From the NCBI GenBank assembly GCA_015680685.1, contig MNCI01008118.1, positions 132,366-196,365 of the forward strand: 64,000 nt of DNA, read 5' to 3'. The notes under the pieces were generated by a model. It had not been told where the DNA came from. It worked only from the letters and a program-made list of their open reading frames with translations, and did no database searches. This document shows positions 34,701 to 42,553 of the stretch, piece by piece. The stretch's first letter is position 1. Each line of letters starts with the position of its first letter. Made by a program: the position numbers and the translations under genes. Source of the stretch: Gnetum montanum. Lineage: Eukaryota > Streptophyta > Gnetopsida > Gnetales > Gnetaceae.

Positions 34701-36996
34701 CGTCTTTTATGAAACATCTTTTGTAAGTGTATACCCATCTCATGTATAATCCCTGGTCAGCTATCTGTTTCCATAATTCACACCATTGTAGTGTCGAGTT
34801 TACTATAACTCCCATTTGTAGTAGTATGCAACTTACAACATGATAACTGAACATCTTGATTGAAATTAGTGCAAAACTAGATATTTAAGTGTGAGTGCCT
34901 AATCATTGATGTCTTTTTTAAAAACTGAGCTGTTGTTTATTAACTACATTTGCTTATGTTGGTACCAGCAACTGAATTTATTTGCCATGGATCTAACAGA
35001 ATTTGTTCTTAGGGTTGTGATGCTGAATATGCCCTGTTCATCTTATGAGATGATAGTTCTCATGTCTCATAAGAAATATTACTGATATTACAGGAATGTT
35101 CAAAAGATAAAACAATGAGATATACTAAATGAATAAAAAGTGAAGCATGTAGCCAGGAAAAGCCAACCTTCCTTTCCTCAATCAAGCCAAGGGATATTTC
35201 AAGCCCTAATTACATGTTACACAAAAAGACATCCAAAAGCAAACTATGTTCTTTAGAAAGATATAGAAAGTTTCATCTTTATCACTTACTTTCATATGTA
35301 ATAAGCTAATAATAGCTTCACATCCCTCACAATGTAGAAATTTTCTTTTGAAAAATAATTAAATAACATAAGAGCTCTTTCAAGATTTGGCTTTACATAT
35401 ACAAAAAATAGGACTTTAAATTGCATGCATATTCCTTTATTTTCTAGAATAATTTTATTTTTAAAAATAGTAGGTGAAATTAGGCTATCTACGTTCTAAA
35501 CTAATAGTGCTTTGGATTTCATCACATTCAATCTCATGATTTTGCTCTTCATAAAATATAGCTTCAAAGATGAACTTTAACGGGTACTAACATCCACAAT
35601 CACTACTGCCTGGTTAGTTTTGAAGTTTTATATTCAATGACTAGACATTGAAATGATAAGCATCTTCATGTGTATAGCAATTTGATCCTTTGCCCCTGCC
35701 ATTACAAAACGTCCCTGCCTCATGATCTTTGGACATTCAAAGTTGATGAAATTGGAATGAGGATTGGTGATTAGATGCTTCTTGTGTAAACTTGCAATCC
35801 TACCATTAATTGTTCTCAGAAATTATCTATGTGAAGGAAATATTTTGTACCACATTGTTAGCTTGTGTGGCGGTTTGTAGTAGTAAGGTAGGAAAGAAAT
35901 CCGATTCAAATCAAGTTTTGCATGCATTGCTGTTAGCCTGAACTAGTGGTCGAATAACTGACATCATCTGGTATAGAATAATATTTTTCTGCATTTAAGA
36001 ATGAACAAGATTGAAAGTTGTAGGTTTGGGATGGGATGAAACCATATGAATGAATTTGTTTGAAATTCTCGTTTTCAGATTGGTTGCCCGTGTAGTAGTC
36101 CTTGATCCTGTTTTTATTTGGTTGATGTCTAGGATACCAACAAATTTCTGGGTGTTCAATGAATCTAGATTTTCTCATTGATTAAATCTTCTTTTTGATT
36201 GTTGAAAAATTTGTTTGAAGCTCTTTGCTACAATATGCTCATCTTCTCCATGGCTACTTGGGTTGTAAGCTCTCTGAATCTGTTTAAGGATTAGGCCATC
36301 TAGGAGCTTCCACCTAAAATGATCTGGTTTGGGGCTGGGGAGATTGTGGGTTCGTCTTTTCACATTTCACAGATCAGATAACCTCGTCAGCTTTCAAACA
36401 TGCCAAACACCTTTTATATCTTACCAGAAATTTTGATATCCAGGATTTTAAGGCGTTTCCCAAATATAACTAGCAAATTGCTCCCTTTGCAGAGCACTTA
36501 TGCCTCCTAGGGTAATAATGGTACTTCATCTCTAGTTCCAACTTGCAACTTACTGGTTGGCAAATCAATTGAATAGCAATTGCGCTGATACATCATTAGT
36601 AACAACCATTATAAAGAATATTGTATGATTAAGCTACAATAACAAGAACCTCTCATCTGGAGGTGTAATTTGAAACTGAAACTGAAACTGTTATTAAGTA
36701 TATTAAGTATGCCTAAGGCCCTATAGATCTAATAGACCAGTTCAGTTTCAACAATATTTTGAATAATACTGGTATATTTCAGCAATCTATGAGTATCAAA
36801 CCTGTGATTTGTAAAGTGCATTGACTGTTTGAGAACTCCTATTGTAAAAAAATATCTGTAATGTTTTAGGATGAACTTACAATTTATTTCTATAATGTAA
36901 CTTGTTTTGCTGCTAATAACTGTGTTTCAGGGCTTGTTAGGTTCGGAGAAGCAAGCTATAGAAAGTTCATTGCAGTGTGGTGGTCCTTTGTTCTAG
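7590..36996 (+). CDS. IPO9: Importin-9-type nuclear import receptor (importin beta family), 3' part, 22 exons
   Basis: This is a karyopherin that carries cargo through nuclear pores and releases it on RanGTP; importin-9 is known for histone H2A-H2B and ribosomal proteins. Exons: 7590-7665, 10511-10641, 11127-11186, 11306-11375, 11469-11530, 11667-11728, 11822-11945, 12071-12128, 12238-12350, 15221-15298, 15417-15479, 15598-15693, 15769-15878, 16210-16399, 16488-16602, 21302-21414, 21517-21597, 21682-21747, 22598-22723, 22822-22875, 22992-23072, 36931-36996. They total 1995 nt, 664 residues plus TAG, with all phases compatible. The order follows plant importin-9: MWVADPNQ, PPVKVGACKAL, GSLFVGTYILQLILHLPS, MPNVDQFIDLL, then the acidic tail (DDEWEELEDGEHD, DEDVFEDDPL). 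HEAT-type helices make up most of it. About the first 40 percent lies left of the window. Two donors are GC; the last intron is 13.9 kb. A possible AATAAA is at about 37295. Confidence 0.95.
7990..9265 (-). mobile_element. RTE-clade LINE relic, - strand, in importin intron
   Basis: Reading the - strand from 9265 downward gives LDKRILVKDNIILDG, MKNGKAIGTYTISIEAWKAMG, FIDLEKVYDRIPI, MYEGG-like YMKEVP, a decayed LLFANDIV-like block, then ISRSKIKYIECNF and RPTILYGKKYWAIKR. These are the RTE reverse transcriptase and C-terminal blocks in correct order. All frames are broken. It lies between importin exons 1 and 2 of this window, antisense to the gene, and belongs to the same clade as the copy at 5595-6960. 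Confidence 0.8.
9300..10510 (+). other. Importin intron sequence without recognised element
   Basis: AT-rich sequence ending in a normal acceptor at 10510. Short frames at 9543 and 10076 show no family resemblance. The reading frame that starts upstream at 10462 only reads through the intron end into the real exon at 10511. Confidence 0.5.
11946..12070 (+). other. GC-AG intron in the importin gene
   Basis: The preceding exon must end after the CAT codon of LLEH because the next exon begins with GCTTCAGATGAAACA (ASDET) in frame. The intron therefore starts GCAAGT, the usual form of a GC donor, and ends ACAG. No GT donor nearby keeps the frame. Confidence 0.8.
12129..12237 (+). other. Second consecutive GC-AG intron in the importin gene
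   Basis: The exon ending in codons for EAVKA plus one G is followed by GCAATT. Joining to the exon at 12238 gives an Asp codon, then KETSVAVEPF, in frame with the family. A GT donor that preserves the frame is absent. The donor context AG/GCAATT is weaker than the preceding one. Confidence 0.75.
12490..13600 (+). other. Importin intron, repeat-derived but unclassified
   Basis: No coding similarity recognised. The text looks like non-coding, C-to-T-decayed repeat DNA, possibly the 5' side of the LTR-like segment that follows. Confidence 0.35.
13682..13718 (+). repeat. (GA)n microsatellite
   Basis: An uninterrupted GA dinucleotide run of about 37 bases lies in the importin intron. It produces overlapping open frames rich in alternating Arg and Glu that are not genes. 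Confidence 0.95.
13836..14230 (+). mobile_element. LTR-like promoter segment with three 31-bp repeats and TATA box
   Basis: TGTTGACAAACCTCCTC begins at 13836, 13867 and 13898, an exact 31-bp spacing. About 15 bases after the last unit comes a plant-type TATA box, CTATAAATACTC (13932-13943), then a T/G-rich transcribed-leader-like stretch. Tandem enhancer units before a TATA box are typical of LTR U3 regions. LTR edges and a duplication of the target site were not found, so solo LTR is an inference. Confidence 0.45.
14240..15220 (+). other. Importin intron without recognised element
   Basis: AT-rich sequence ending in a polypyrimidine tract and the AACAG acceptor at 15220. No gene or repeat family was recognised. 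Confidence 0.5.
16640..17230 (+). mobile_element. LINE C-terminal fragment with CCHC-like zinc region
   Basis: The frame near 16999-17211 reads FRIATGRWVQIP, EERTCCLCNQ, EDEDHIFRECPVL. A Cys-Cys...Cys, His, Cys pattern after a GRW motif is typical of the C-terminal end of several LINE ORF2 proteins. Upstream frames at 16770-16990 appear to belong to the same relic. It differs from the L1-like family that carries the J domain. Confidence 0.5.
17280..18060 (-). mobile_element. Ty3/gypsy integrase relic, antisense in importin intron
   Basis: On the - strand, in order: an H2C2-type stretch (GHQHGNE-like, then WWPGMKENVVYFV, CLIYQEVKDEYRRP), the integrase core start (GFPRPQWRNDSIQ), SKSAHLVSVKTTYDAERI, YIKNIIRFPGMPLKI with NRDT, and a later VLYGRKC-like block. 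These match the gypsy integrase core and its neighbours. Stops and frame changes interrupt it, and protease, RT and LTRs were not found next to it. Confidence 0.8.
18360..18386 (+). repeat. (CAT)n microsatellite
   Basis: A short run of CAT triplets in the importin intron. No coding context. Confidence 0.85.
19101..19719. other. Assembly gap (619 N)
   Basis: The left edge carries two near-copies of ACACAACAACATGTGAAGGC just before the Ns, and the right edge begins in a C-rich, GC-rich block. Long frames drawn through the gap are artefacts. Confidence 0.99.
19720..20705 (+). mobile_element. GC-rich, least decayed coiled-coil/J-domain segment of the LINE family (copy 2)
   Basis: This block is far richer in G+C and CpG than its surroundings. 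After a Pro/Gly/Ser-rich stretch (to about 19900) one + frame reads NWNEELRQAMQRAANEAREAE and continues as a Glu/Gln/Arg-rich coiled coil (19910-20280), then a J-domain-like module (20297-20520), then non-coding G/C-rich 3' sequence. Four in-frame TAG codons interrupt the coiled coil; a TGA follows the J module. Homology to copies 1 and 3 shows it belongs to the LINE, but the RT end falls in or beyond the gap. A T-rich inverted LINE tail lies just to the right. Confidence 0.75.
20297..20520 (+). pseudogene. J-domain-like module with intact HPD, copy 2
   Basis: The frame gives CPYLILGISCESSWAELRRH, then IHRTSARFHPDVG (HPD codons 20381-20389), then GIQQAASFMDMEDHRNTLD. This matches a J domain in register: Y..LGI with a small turn and W/A-E-L-R start of helix II, a basic helix II, HPD, then I..A..F.D...R for helices III-IV. 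HPD is the triad that stimulates Hsp70 ATPase. The module is about 70 residues, the normal J-domain length. It ends with a C.C near the stop, also seen in the other copies (CCAC, CTC). Confidence 0.7.
20707..20800 (-). mobile_element. Inverted LINE 3' tail (poly-T start)
   Basis: A T-run is followed by GAGAAAGTAGTCAGGATTAT and ATTACTGAG. Its reverse complement has TAATATAAT a short distance before CTG and an A-run, the same 3'-end layout as the LINE ends at 29930-29966 (+) and 32165-32200 (-). The rest of the element was not recognised. Confidence 0.5.
23445..23461 (+). repeat. 17-bp target-site duplication, left copy
   Basis: AAATCAGTAGCTAAATC, identical to 29967-29983. It directly precedes the first LINE sequence. 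Confidence 0.9.
24571..24804 (+). repeat. Three 78-bp in-frame tandem units inside the LINE RT region
   Basis: GCTTCTGGCTTGTACTGCCC starts at 24571, 24649 and 24727. In the LINE frame each unit encodes LLLACTAL[LV]AMAKYVASV and VAPPQ plus a stop, the KLLL..A.LAM..Y stretch that follows the RT core in L1-like elements. Units differ by one or two bases, so the duplication is recent compared with the decay around it, or is an assembly effect. Confidence 0.9.
25480..25920 (+). pseudogene. Conserved C-terminal segment of the LINE ORF2, part 1
   Basis: Frames here read LWKEALATMGVTPTFETNYE, then AMTF, a stop, GVCTLLTKDTITDCLAIPQ. Copy 1 reads LWKELVDAMGTSSIFEPNY and TTFRGIWICLIEEAIAEYIG at the same place. 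The match lasts into DAVPFFN versus DASSFFN, so this is a real protein segment after the zinc region. It is not a ribonuclease H domain by eye. Function unknown. Confidence 0.55.
25945..26690. mobile_element. Insertion inside LINE copy 3, possibly a solo LTR
   Basis: Copy 1 runs continuously across the corresponding place: its GGTGGATTGTTACTTTGT follows within about 100 bases of the preceding conserved block, while copy 3 resumes (GGTGGATTGTTTCTTTGT) only near 26730. The extra sequence repeats AGATGTCTAC several times (about 26120-26220) and has a TATA-like CTTATAAAAGG at about 26614. Exact ends and target repeats were not resolved. Confidence 0.45.
26870..27567 (+). pseudogene. Coiled-coil segment and J-domain start, copy 3
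   Basis: Frames read HEKEFEDKFLADLCRAIQDI, EEHLCEEIKEQLRREA and EARKREETFRCREEYLEEEA, all charged heptad-type sequence, interrupted mostly by TAG codons. At 27520-27567 RLWLWEEICLYKVMG aligns with RQWLRGGRCPYLILG of copy 2, the entrance to the J domain. A reverse-oriented LINE then interrupts it. Confidence 0.6.
27568..29500 (-). mobile_element. L1-like LINE of a second family, inserted in reverse into the J module
   Basis: The T-run at about 27570 followed by CTGAGGAAAAGTCTAG is the reverse of a LINE tail. Reading the - strand from 29480: VADNLYR, then STLRYADHTIIFSPTFVPKD (RT YADD region, here YADH), LEINWNKIELFP, LASYTGMFLSSASKLTRAKF, FVLSSIPIYSALVF, FHQIVRNFLWSGG, then a zinc-region relic near 28150-28300. 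It is 5'-truncated within the RT and degraded. No clear target-site duplication was found. It splits the J domain of copy 3, so it is younger than that copy. Confidence 0.8.
29500..29690 (+). pseudogene. J-domain distal half, copy 3 (HPD decayed to HLD)
   Basis: The frame at 29498 reads MLHLDKVWHSREHV, where HLDK stands at the HPDK position. After a frame change, AAGFLSSDEDRKIVGMLHR and EMLYCTCKNFPFP follow, aligning with AAGFLSS...REIVDRVHQ...CCAC of copy 1 and AASFMDMEDHRNTL of copy 2. A..FLSSDEDRK closely resembles the A..VLSDPEKR end of J domains. A G-rich 3' untranslated stretch and the LINE tail follow. Confidence 0.6.
29967..29983 (+). repeat. 17-bp target-site duplication, right copy
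   Basis: AAATCAGTAGCTAAATC directly follows the T/A-rich tail; it shares its first A residues with the A-run. Identical to 23445-23461. Confidence 0.9.
29984..30884 (+). other. Importin intron without recognised element
   Basis: AT-rich sequence right of the LINE insertion. No coding or repeat family recognised. Confidence 0.5.
30885..31015 (-). mobile_element. tRNA-derived SINE, family 2, - strand
   Basis: The reverse complement has an A-box-like AGTAATGGTAAGG and a B-box-like GGTTTAAACCT about 35 bases later, followed by GGGCACAGCCACTTGAAAGA. A + strand relative lies at 39280-39445 (GGGCACAACTACTCGAAGAG). No tRNA cloverleaf is kept. Confidence 0.6.
31190..32160. repeat. Dispersed repeat, copy A, carrying a MITE
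   Basis: Sequence on both sides of the MITE aligns with copy B (35060-35410): CATATGTAATTAACCAATAA versus CATATGTAATAAGCTAATAA, and CTCTTTCAAGATTTGGCTTT in both. The repeat is non-coding and its class is unknown; an LTR piece is possible. Confidence 0.65.
31592..32030. mobile_element. hAT-like MITE with 8-bp target-site duplication
   Basis: CCTTACAT at 31584-31591 is repeated at 32031-32038. The element begins CAGTGTTATACAAGG and its other end, reverse-complemented, begins CTATGTTTCACAGG, an imperfect terminal inverted repeat. Two interior blocks rich in GGGATG and CATCCC can fold back on each other. Copy B of the host repeat at about 35310 has the site once (CTTCACATCC), an empty-site relative. 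Length 439 bp, no coding capacity. The 8-bp duplication and CA start suggest hAT. Confidence 0.75.
32165..32812 (-). mobile_element. Short LINE-like element with an uninterrupted 203-codon frame
   Basis: On the - strand a frame opens with ATG at 32809 and runs to 32198 without a stop. Its first half is Pro/Ser/Asp-rich (SPNPISPHLAKDNVAPSPSA), its second half Trp/Phe/Leu-rich (LLWWLWASFLLPRLFF). Immediately after the stop comes a LINE tail, TAATATAATCAACCTGGC, then T-rich and A-run sequence. No RT is present. It may be a LINE with a large internal deletion joining an ORF1-like start to the 3' end. Whether any protein is made is unknown. Confidence 0.45.
33100..33290 (+). mobile_element. tRNA-derived SINE, family 1
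   Basis: TTAGCTTAGTGGTAAGAG (A box) and GGTTCAATTCC (B box) are spaced as in tRNA promoters, followed by a GAGTTAT block and a tail with GGTCTCAGT. Relatives with the same order lie at 39045-39215, 39520-39660 and, reversed, 40105-40230. Confidence 0.75.
33255..33362 (+). repeat. Tandem pair of about 52 bp
   Basis: AGTTTCAGTTTGAAACT followed by a shared GCAAGAAAAACAAATA occurs twice in a row at the SINE's 3' side, with four or five differences. Confidence 0.8.
34165..35040 (+). repeat. Diverged direct duplication (34165-34290 and 34895-35040)
   Basis: Both segments carry AACTACAT, a TGATGTTGGTA or TTATGTTGGTA block, then GGATCCAATAGAATTTGTT or GGATCTAACAGAATTTGTT, and GTTGAATA or GCTGAATA. 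They are non-coding repeats inside the importin intron. Confidence 0.6.
35060..35410. repeat. Dispersed repeat, copy B (empty site for the MITE)
   Basis: Aligns with 31190-32160 without the 439-bp MITE, and so serves as the unoccupied relative of that insertion. Confidence 0.65.
35411..36930 (+). other. End of the last importin intron, unclassified relics
   Basis: Two overlapping - strand frames (36363-36175 and 36178-35933) form about 140 codons of open sequence with one frame change (FRWKLLDGLI, FIEHPEICWYP). I do not recognise the family. SINE tail-like GAAACTGAAACTGAAACTG occurs at about 36673. The intron ends GTTTCAG at 36930. Confidence 0.35.
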
Positions 36997-39040
36997 TTAT
37001 ATGGAGCCCAAGATGATTGATTCATTCTTTCATTTTTCAAGAAATTTTGTTCATGTTAAGTTAGTGTGATAGTTTGTTACATTCCCTAGGTAAATATAAT
37101 CTTTTGGACATTCATGTAAAGCATTGTAAATTAGGTTGTTGCAGATTGTGTCATCTGTAAGCATTATTTTCGGAAGCCAATCATAATTCAATTTCTTTTG
37201 TCCCATTTTGTTGGGACAAGGCTAGAATGATGATGATGATTATGATGAAGATAGAGGTTCATCTTCCTTTGATTGTATACTCTAATGAACAATTAATAAA
37301 TATGATGTTTTTATTCTTGATTAATGTGAACAGAATAATGTAAATGCAAATACGTTTCTAATTGTGACATATTTTCTAAAGGAACTAGTTCATCAAGTGC
37401 AGTGAAAAAGTACAGAATGTATAAATGGCCGGCAACACAAAGAATTAATGATGGTTTTTGTTTTAAAATTTTAAATTGTGGTTGGGCTAAAAGATTGATA
37501 TTAAACTAGTTTAGTTATACAAGGGATGAAGAACCTAGAACTCTCTTTATTAATATTTATCTCCAAGACATAATCCAATTATAACTCAGCATTGCTTAAT
37601 AGAAACCTAAAACATGGAGCTTTCAAATCATGAGTTTATCAATGTAGTTGTAATATATATCTATTATTCAGTTGAGAGAATATTTTTATTTTTTTAAATT
37701 CATGAAATCTTAGAATAGATTCATAGTGAATTGAACTCTTACCTTTTTCTATGGAGAATATTTTCATATTGAAAAATAAAATCAAAATCAATGTTAAATG
37801 ATTCTTATCATGGTAGTTTGCTTTGAAATTTTGTGTTAGTTTTTACTAGTATACATAGAAACCTTTATACATTATTGCCATTACATACCTATAATAATTT
37901 CTATGAAAAACTTCATCTCTTAGGCTAGTGTTATGATCATAATTATTTATTTTTCATAATGAAGTTTAGCTAATTGGCTCTTGGCCTCTTATCAAAAAAG
38001 AGATGAAATTTTTGGCATGGAAATCCCAAGTCATAGGTTCAATTCTAATAAGCTATGTGGGTTTGACATGAAGTTGTTTATTTAGGGTTGGATCTTCTAT
38101 GATCAATTTCTTGTGAGATCATTACCACTTCCAACCTTGATTGCTTGACCTATCTATTTTCAAAAATAATTAACCCAACACAAAACGTTATGTATGTAGG
38201 TTGCAATCTAGTTTAAATCTATAATTTTAGTTGAAATAAAAAAAAGACTTGTATGCAACCAATCATGATTTTCCTGCACGAGAATCATTTGTTTGAAAGA
38301 AATTTGAGGGATTGGTAAAAAAAAGGTTTAAGCTTCGAAAAGTTATGTAATCAATCATGATTTTTCAATGAGAAAAAGTTTTTTACTTAAAAGAAATTTG
38401 AGAGTTTGGTAAAAAGAAAAAATTGAGCTTTAAAAAGTTGACATGGTTTATTTTTACTTATTGTAATGCCATGAGGAAAAAACCAAGGTTGCTAGAGTTT
38501 GCAATAGATAATAATTTTTAAAGATAAAGTTAAGCTTGAAAAGTGCTACCACTACACCTTATCATCTATCAACGCAATTTTCTTGATCACATGTATATTT
38601 AAATAATTGTAATTGACCCACCATTGCCTAGGCAATTGAAAATAAAAATTAGAAAATGCCAAAAGTAATTAAAAGATCCAATCCTCTTTAATCAATTCCT
38701 TGCTTCCCCAAAATCTTATAAAAAAAGTTTAAAATAAAAAAAAATTCTTATAAAAGGCATCTCCAAAATTGATGGCATTTTCTTTAGACTCTCTTTTATG
38801 ATGTTGATTTGATGTACTTTGAATGCTTTTTAAAACTATTATTCATTTTGAAATTGGTGGTTTGATAGATTCAAGAGTGTCTTGGCCGATGAAAATAAAA
38901 ATTCAATTATAGTTCAATTTCCACTTTTTTCATATTCTTTTTGTTATATTTTAGAATGGTTCTTTTAGTGTAATGTTTAAGGATTAACATTATTTTTGTG
39001 CTCTATTTTTACCATGCCCTTGTTGCTGCTTGATATTTAT
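36997..39040. other. 3' flank of the importin gene, AT-rich with SINE relics
   Basis: A candidate AATAAA lies near 37295. SINE-like A/B boxes occur on the - strand at about 37550-37650 and on the + strand at about 37965-38115 (AGGTTCAATTCT B box). Otherwise nothing recognised. Confidence 0.45.
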
Positions 39041-39044
39041 ACAA

Positions 39045-39660
39045 TAAGGTGTTAGCTTAGTGGTAAGAGCCTTGGCTTGGAAATTGTAAGTCACAAGTTT
39101 GATTTCAAGGGCAATGTTGAGTTATGGATTTAAAAACAAATTGTAAAAGGAATTCTAAAAATGCTTTGTTCAATAAGTTCCAAAGAGTCTCAATGGATTC
39201 AGATATTTTTAAGAAATAGTGGATAGAGAAAACATGAAATTGAATTGTGTAGTCTAAAGCTTTAACTTAAAGCATTTTGTTTCTAACTAGGGATTGTTAT
39301 TTAATGATAATGTGCTTGTTTTTCAAGTTGGAAGATTGTGGGTTTGAGCTTGGGCACAACTACTCGAAGAGGTTAAACTTGTGATCATCCACTAGCCCTT
39401 TTGAACATGCTTGGCAGGATGAGCACTAAGACTTAGGGTGATGATCTTTTTTTTAATTTTGGTTGTAACTACTAAGTTAAATCTCTTAGATGACAAATTG
39501 TATGTTTTGCTTATAACAATGATGTGTTAGCCTAGTGGTAAGACTCTTGATTTAGAAGCTCTAAGTCATGGGTTTAATTCTGATGGGTAATGTTGAGTTA
39601 TAAAGTTCTATTTGGACTATATATCTTAGGGTGTACCAATGTTTCAATTATTTTGGTTCT
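39045..39660 (+). mobile_element. Cluster of three tRNA-derived SINEs
   Basis: Family 1 copies at 39045-39215 (GTTAGCTTAGTGGTAAGAGC) and 39520-39660 (GTTAGCCTAGTGGTAAGA with GGGTTTAATTCTG) flank a family 2 copy at about 39280-39445 (GGGTTTGAGCTTGGGCACAA). All are diverged and none forms a tRNA. Confidence 0.65.
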
Positions 39661-40104
39661 AATCCCTTAATGAGGTAGGCTTTGAATATGAGTTTGAACA
39701 CTTAAACATTGATTAACTAGTCATTAAGAGATTTTCATGAGTTTGACTTCTTTTACAAAAAATGGTGGACTAAACTTATAAATTGGAAGAAGACATTTTG
39801 ACTTGGTATTAACAAATTAGCAAATGAATGATCATAACTTTCTTTGTCCATTGATGAAATTAACTTTAACCCATAAACATTCAAGTAAGAATGTTAGCAA
39901 ATGAGGTTATACACACCTATGTTCATCAAGTGAAGAAAAGATGGAGGAAATTTAAGATAGATTTTGAATCCTACTATGTATTAGGCTAAGCTTTTTCCCC
40001 CTTGTGTGAAATTTTGCTCATCATTTTATTTATGATTCTTAGGTTTCAACACCTCCTTCCCCATCCATGGTAAGGAAATATTGGAACTCAAAATTTTTTT
40101 AACA

Positions 40105-40230
40105 ATATTTACCCCCAGGACATATAGTCCAATTATAACTTTATAAGTCAATATTGCCCACTAGAACCAAACCCATAACTTGGAGATACTAAATCAAAAG
40201 TAGGCTAACACCTTATTATTTCTTTGATTT
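40105..40230 (-). mobile_element. tRNA-derived SINE, family 1, - strand
   Basis: The reverse complement reads AATAAGGTGTTAGCCTACTT and later ATGGGTTTGGTTCTAGTGGG and CTTATAAAGTTATAATTGG, the same block order as the + strand copies. Confidence 0.6.
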
Positions 40231-40290
40231 ATTATAGATGTTGGACCTCAAAAAATATATATTAAAAATAAAAATTTAGAATACAAAAGC

Positions 40291-40321
40291 NNNNNNNNNN
40301 NNNNNNNNNNNNNNNNNNNNN
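40291..40321. other. Assembly gap (31 N) flanked by identical sequence
   Basis: The 46 bases left of the gap, beginning ACCTCAAAAAATATATATTA, recur base for base right of it. This is probably an unmerged overlap, and the gap may not exist. Confidence 0.9.
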
Positions 40322-40499
40322 ACCTCAAAAAATATATATTAAAAATAAAAATTTAGAATACAAAAGCAAAGGAGCACTATAGAGAGGAGAAACTCCAAAT
40401 CAACAAAAAGAAAAGGCCTAATGGGTTTGGATATACCTTTTCATATTTTCATCCTTACAACAAATTCTGAAAAACCTCTCATTTGAGGTAGGAAATTAG

Positions 40500-41640
40500 A
40501 CGTTTTGTGAAACATTGGGGGGATGGAGAGGAGGTCCTCGACCTATCTATAGAATTAACATTATCAAAAGATATTGTTTCCATATCTTGACCAATAGCTA
40601 TAAACGAATTATTAGTAGTTAAAATATCTTGAAGATGTTGTCCATTTTAAAGATTTGGCATGTAATCACCAATATATAGACTTCCTCTATGTTGTTTATT
40701 ATAAAGAACTATTTGGAAACCATCTAAATCAACAACAGGTTTTTGTGAGACCTTAGGAACAAATATTGATTTCCCCTTAGTCATTAAAGAATTCTTTGAA
40801 ACTGATTTGACTAGAACCCTCCTCAAAGGTACATTTTGTTGAACAACAATAAAAGAAAAAGGGTAGGTGAACTATTGAAACATCAGCAAAAGAAATCATT
40901 GTAGGATCTATAGCATCTATAGAAAAAACTTTAGTAGGGTTTACAACATTTGCAGAATAAACTTTAGTAGTGTTTGTAGTAGTTTGGTGTTGATGTGCTT
41001 TCATAGCCTTTTTTCACAATATAAAAGGACATGAATCAAACATATGATCTTATTGATGACAATAGTTACATGACTTTAGAAGATTGTAATAAATAACTTT
41101 TTGCACATCTTCAATTTCGTTAGAATGCAAAATAATTTCTTGGTTAAGTGAATCAAGATCCACCCCAATCATATATCAAATTTTACAAAAACCACTAGTT
41201 GTAACTAGGGTTTCAAAATGCTTGACTGACCTAATTTGAGAGACAATATCCCTTTCAACTTTTACAAAAATCAATTGAAGACTCAACAATTCAACTAAAC
41301 AAGGAACACTTCGAAATTCAAGAGTAATTAGATTAAAAGAGGGAGTCCACTTTCAAATAATTAACAAAGCATGACAATGATTAAAAACACCAATATCAAT
41401 GGCCTTAAAAACTATTACTAAATCAACAAATTCTGCCAACAAAAATAAGTTTGACAAAGAACGTGCATGTAGAACATCTAATCCTCAATTTTTCTAAACC
41501 AAATTTAACTCAAAAAACTTGAGGAACGAGGTAAATAACCTAAAATTTGCATGACAACATATCTTCTAGAAATTTCCTGAGTAATAGATTGATATAAATC
41601 ATCAGGTCACTCATAGAATGGCAAAAAAGCAATAGATCTA
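40500..41640 (-). pseudogene. LINE ORF1-like relic (DUF4283 with zinc knuckle)
   Basis: On the - strand, broken frames give RPDDLYQSITQEI and ISRRYVVMQILGYLPR, then KWTPSFNLITLEFRSVP, FVKVERDIVSQIR, then CNYCHQ, a stop, DHMFDSCPF. A K.W.P.F....P block followed downstream by a C..C....H....C knuckle is the layout of plant LINE ORF1/DUF4283 nucleic-acid-binding proteins. Many stops. Downstream, a Thr/Asn-rich frame (41004-40777) is probably its continuation. It lies between the importin and TAF10 genes. Confidence 0.5.
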
Positions 41641-42553
41641 CTTGAAGGAACACTTATTGAATCTAGTGTCATTACGTGTAATTCCAAATAGATTTGCTAA
41701 AGAAATATTAGATCCACTTTTCTTTGATTTATGATGTCCTTATTGTCTATTTGAGGTTAGCTCATTTTGTTGTTAGGTAAGAAGTTACTAATTCAAATCA
41801 CACTTAAAGCATCCTTATATTGTCTTATAATTCTTTTAATGTATCTTATTGACCATACCTCTTGGGATATGTATAAAATCTTATTTAATGTATCTTATTG
41901 ACCATACCATAAAAGAAACTTTTTAAAAAGCAATCTAAAAAACCTTGATGCCATAGTCTTTGATTTACTATGACCTTGATATCTATTTAATGCTTATTAA
42001 AATTATAAAATATATTTTAAATACAATGACCTTCATGTTTACTTAATTGTATAGTGCTTAACCAATATTTTTACTTAAATTTAAGTTACATGTATCTCAA
42101 CATATCTTTTGAAGTCAAAGCTATAACCTACTGATTACAACCCACAAGCCAGCAATGCATGATTAACATAAATTAGCCTCATAGTAAGACAATTTTCCAA
42201 AACAAAGCTGAATTATAAATTCTAATTAAAATATATCTTAAAGTGTAACTATATTACAATTATATCCGTCTTCAATCTCATCGCTAAAAATTAATACTGT
42301 GATATACACCATAAATGTTTATCAATAAAATTCCCAGGAACACAGAGTCGGAACACCCTATCCAACTGGTAATAGGTATTGGGTTATCCTTACAAGAAAA
42401 TCTGATCCTTACACAACTTCTTAACTCGTAATATTTAAATCTAATAATTTCCCAAAACACTGCAAATTTCCGCGACTTACGTGACTCGAAAGCAGTGAAA
42501 GCTGATTCGGTGGAAACTTTGGTTACCGTCCTTTGGGATTTCATATTGTGATC

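Noticed and set aside
33100-39660. tRNA genes suggested by A and B boxes
   Set aside because: No cloverleaf or anticodon stem can be drawn, and a common non-tRNA tail follows; these are SINEs.
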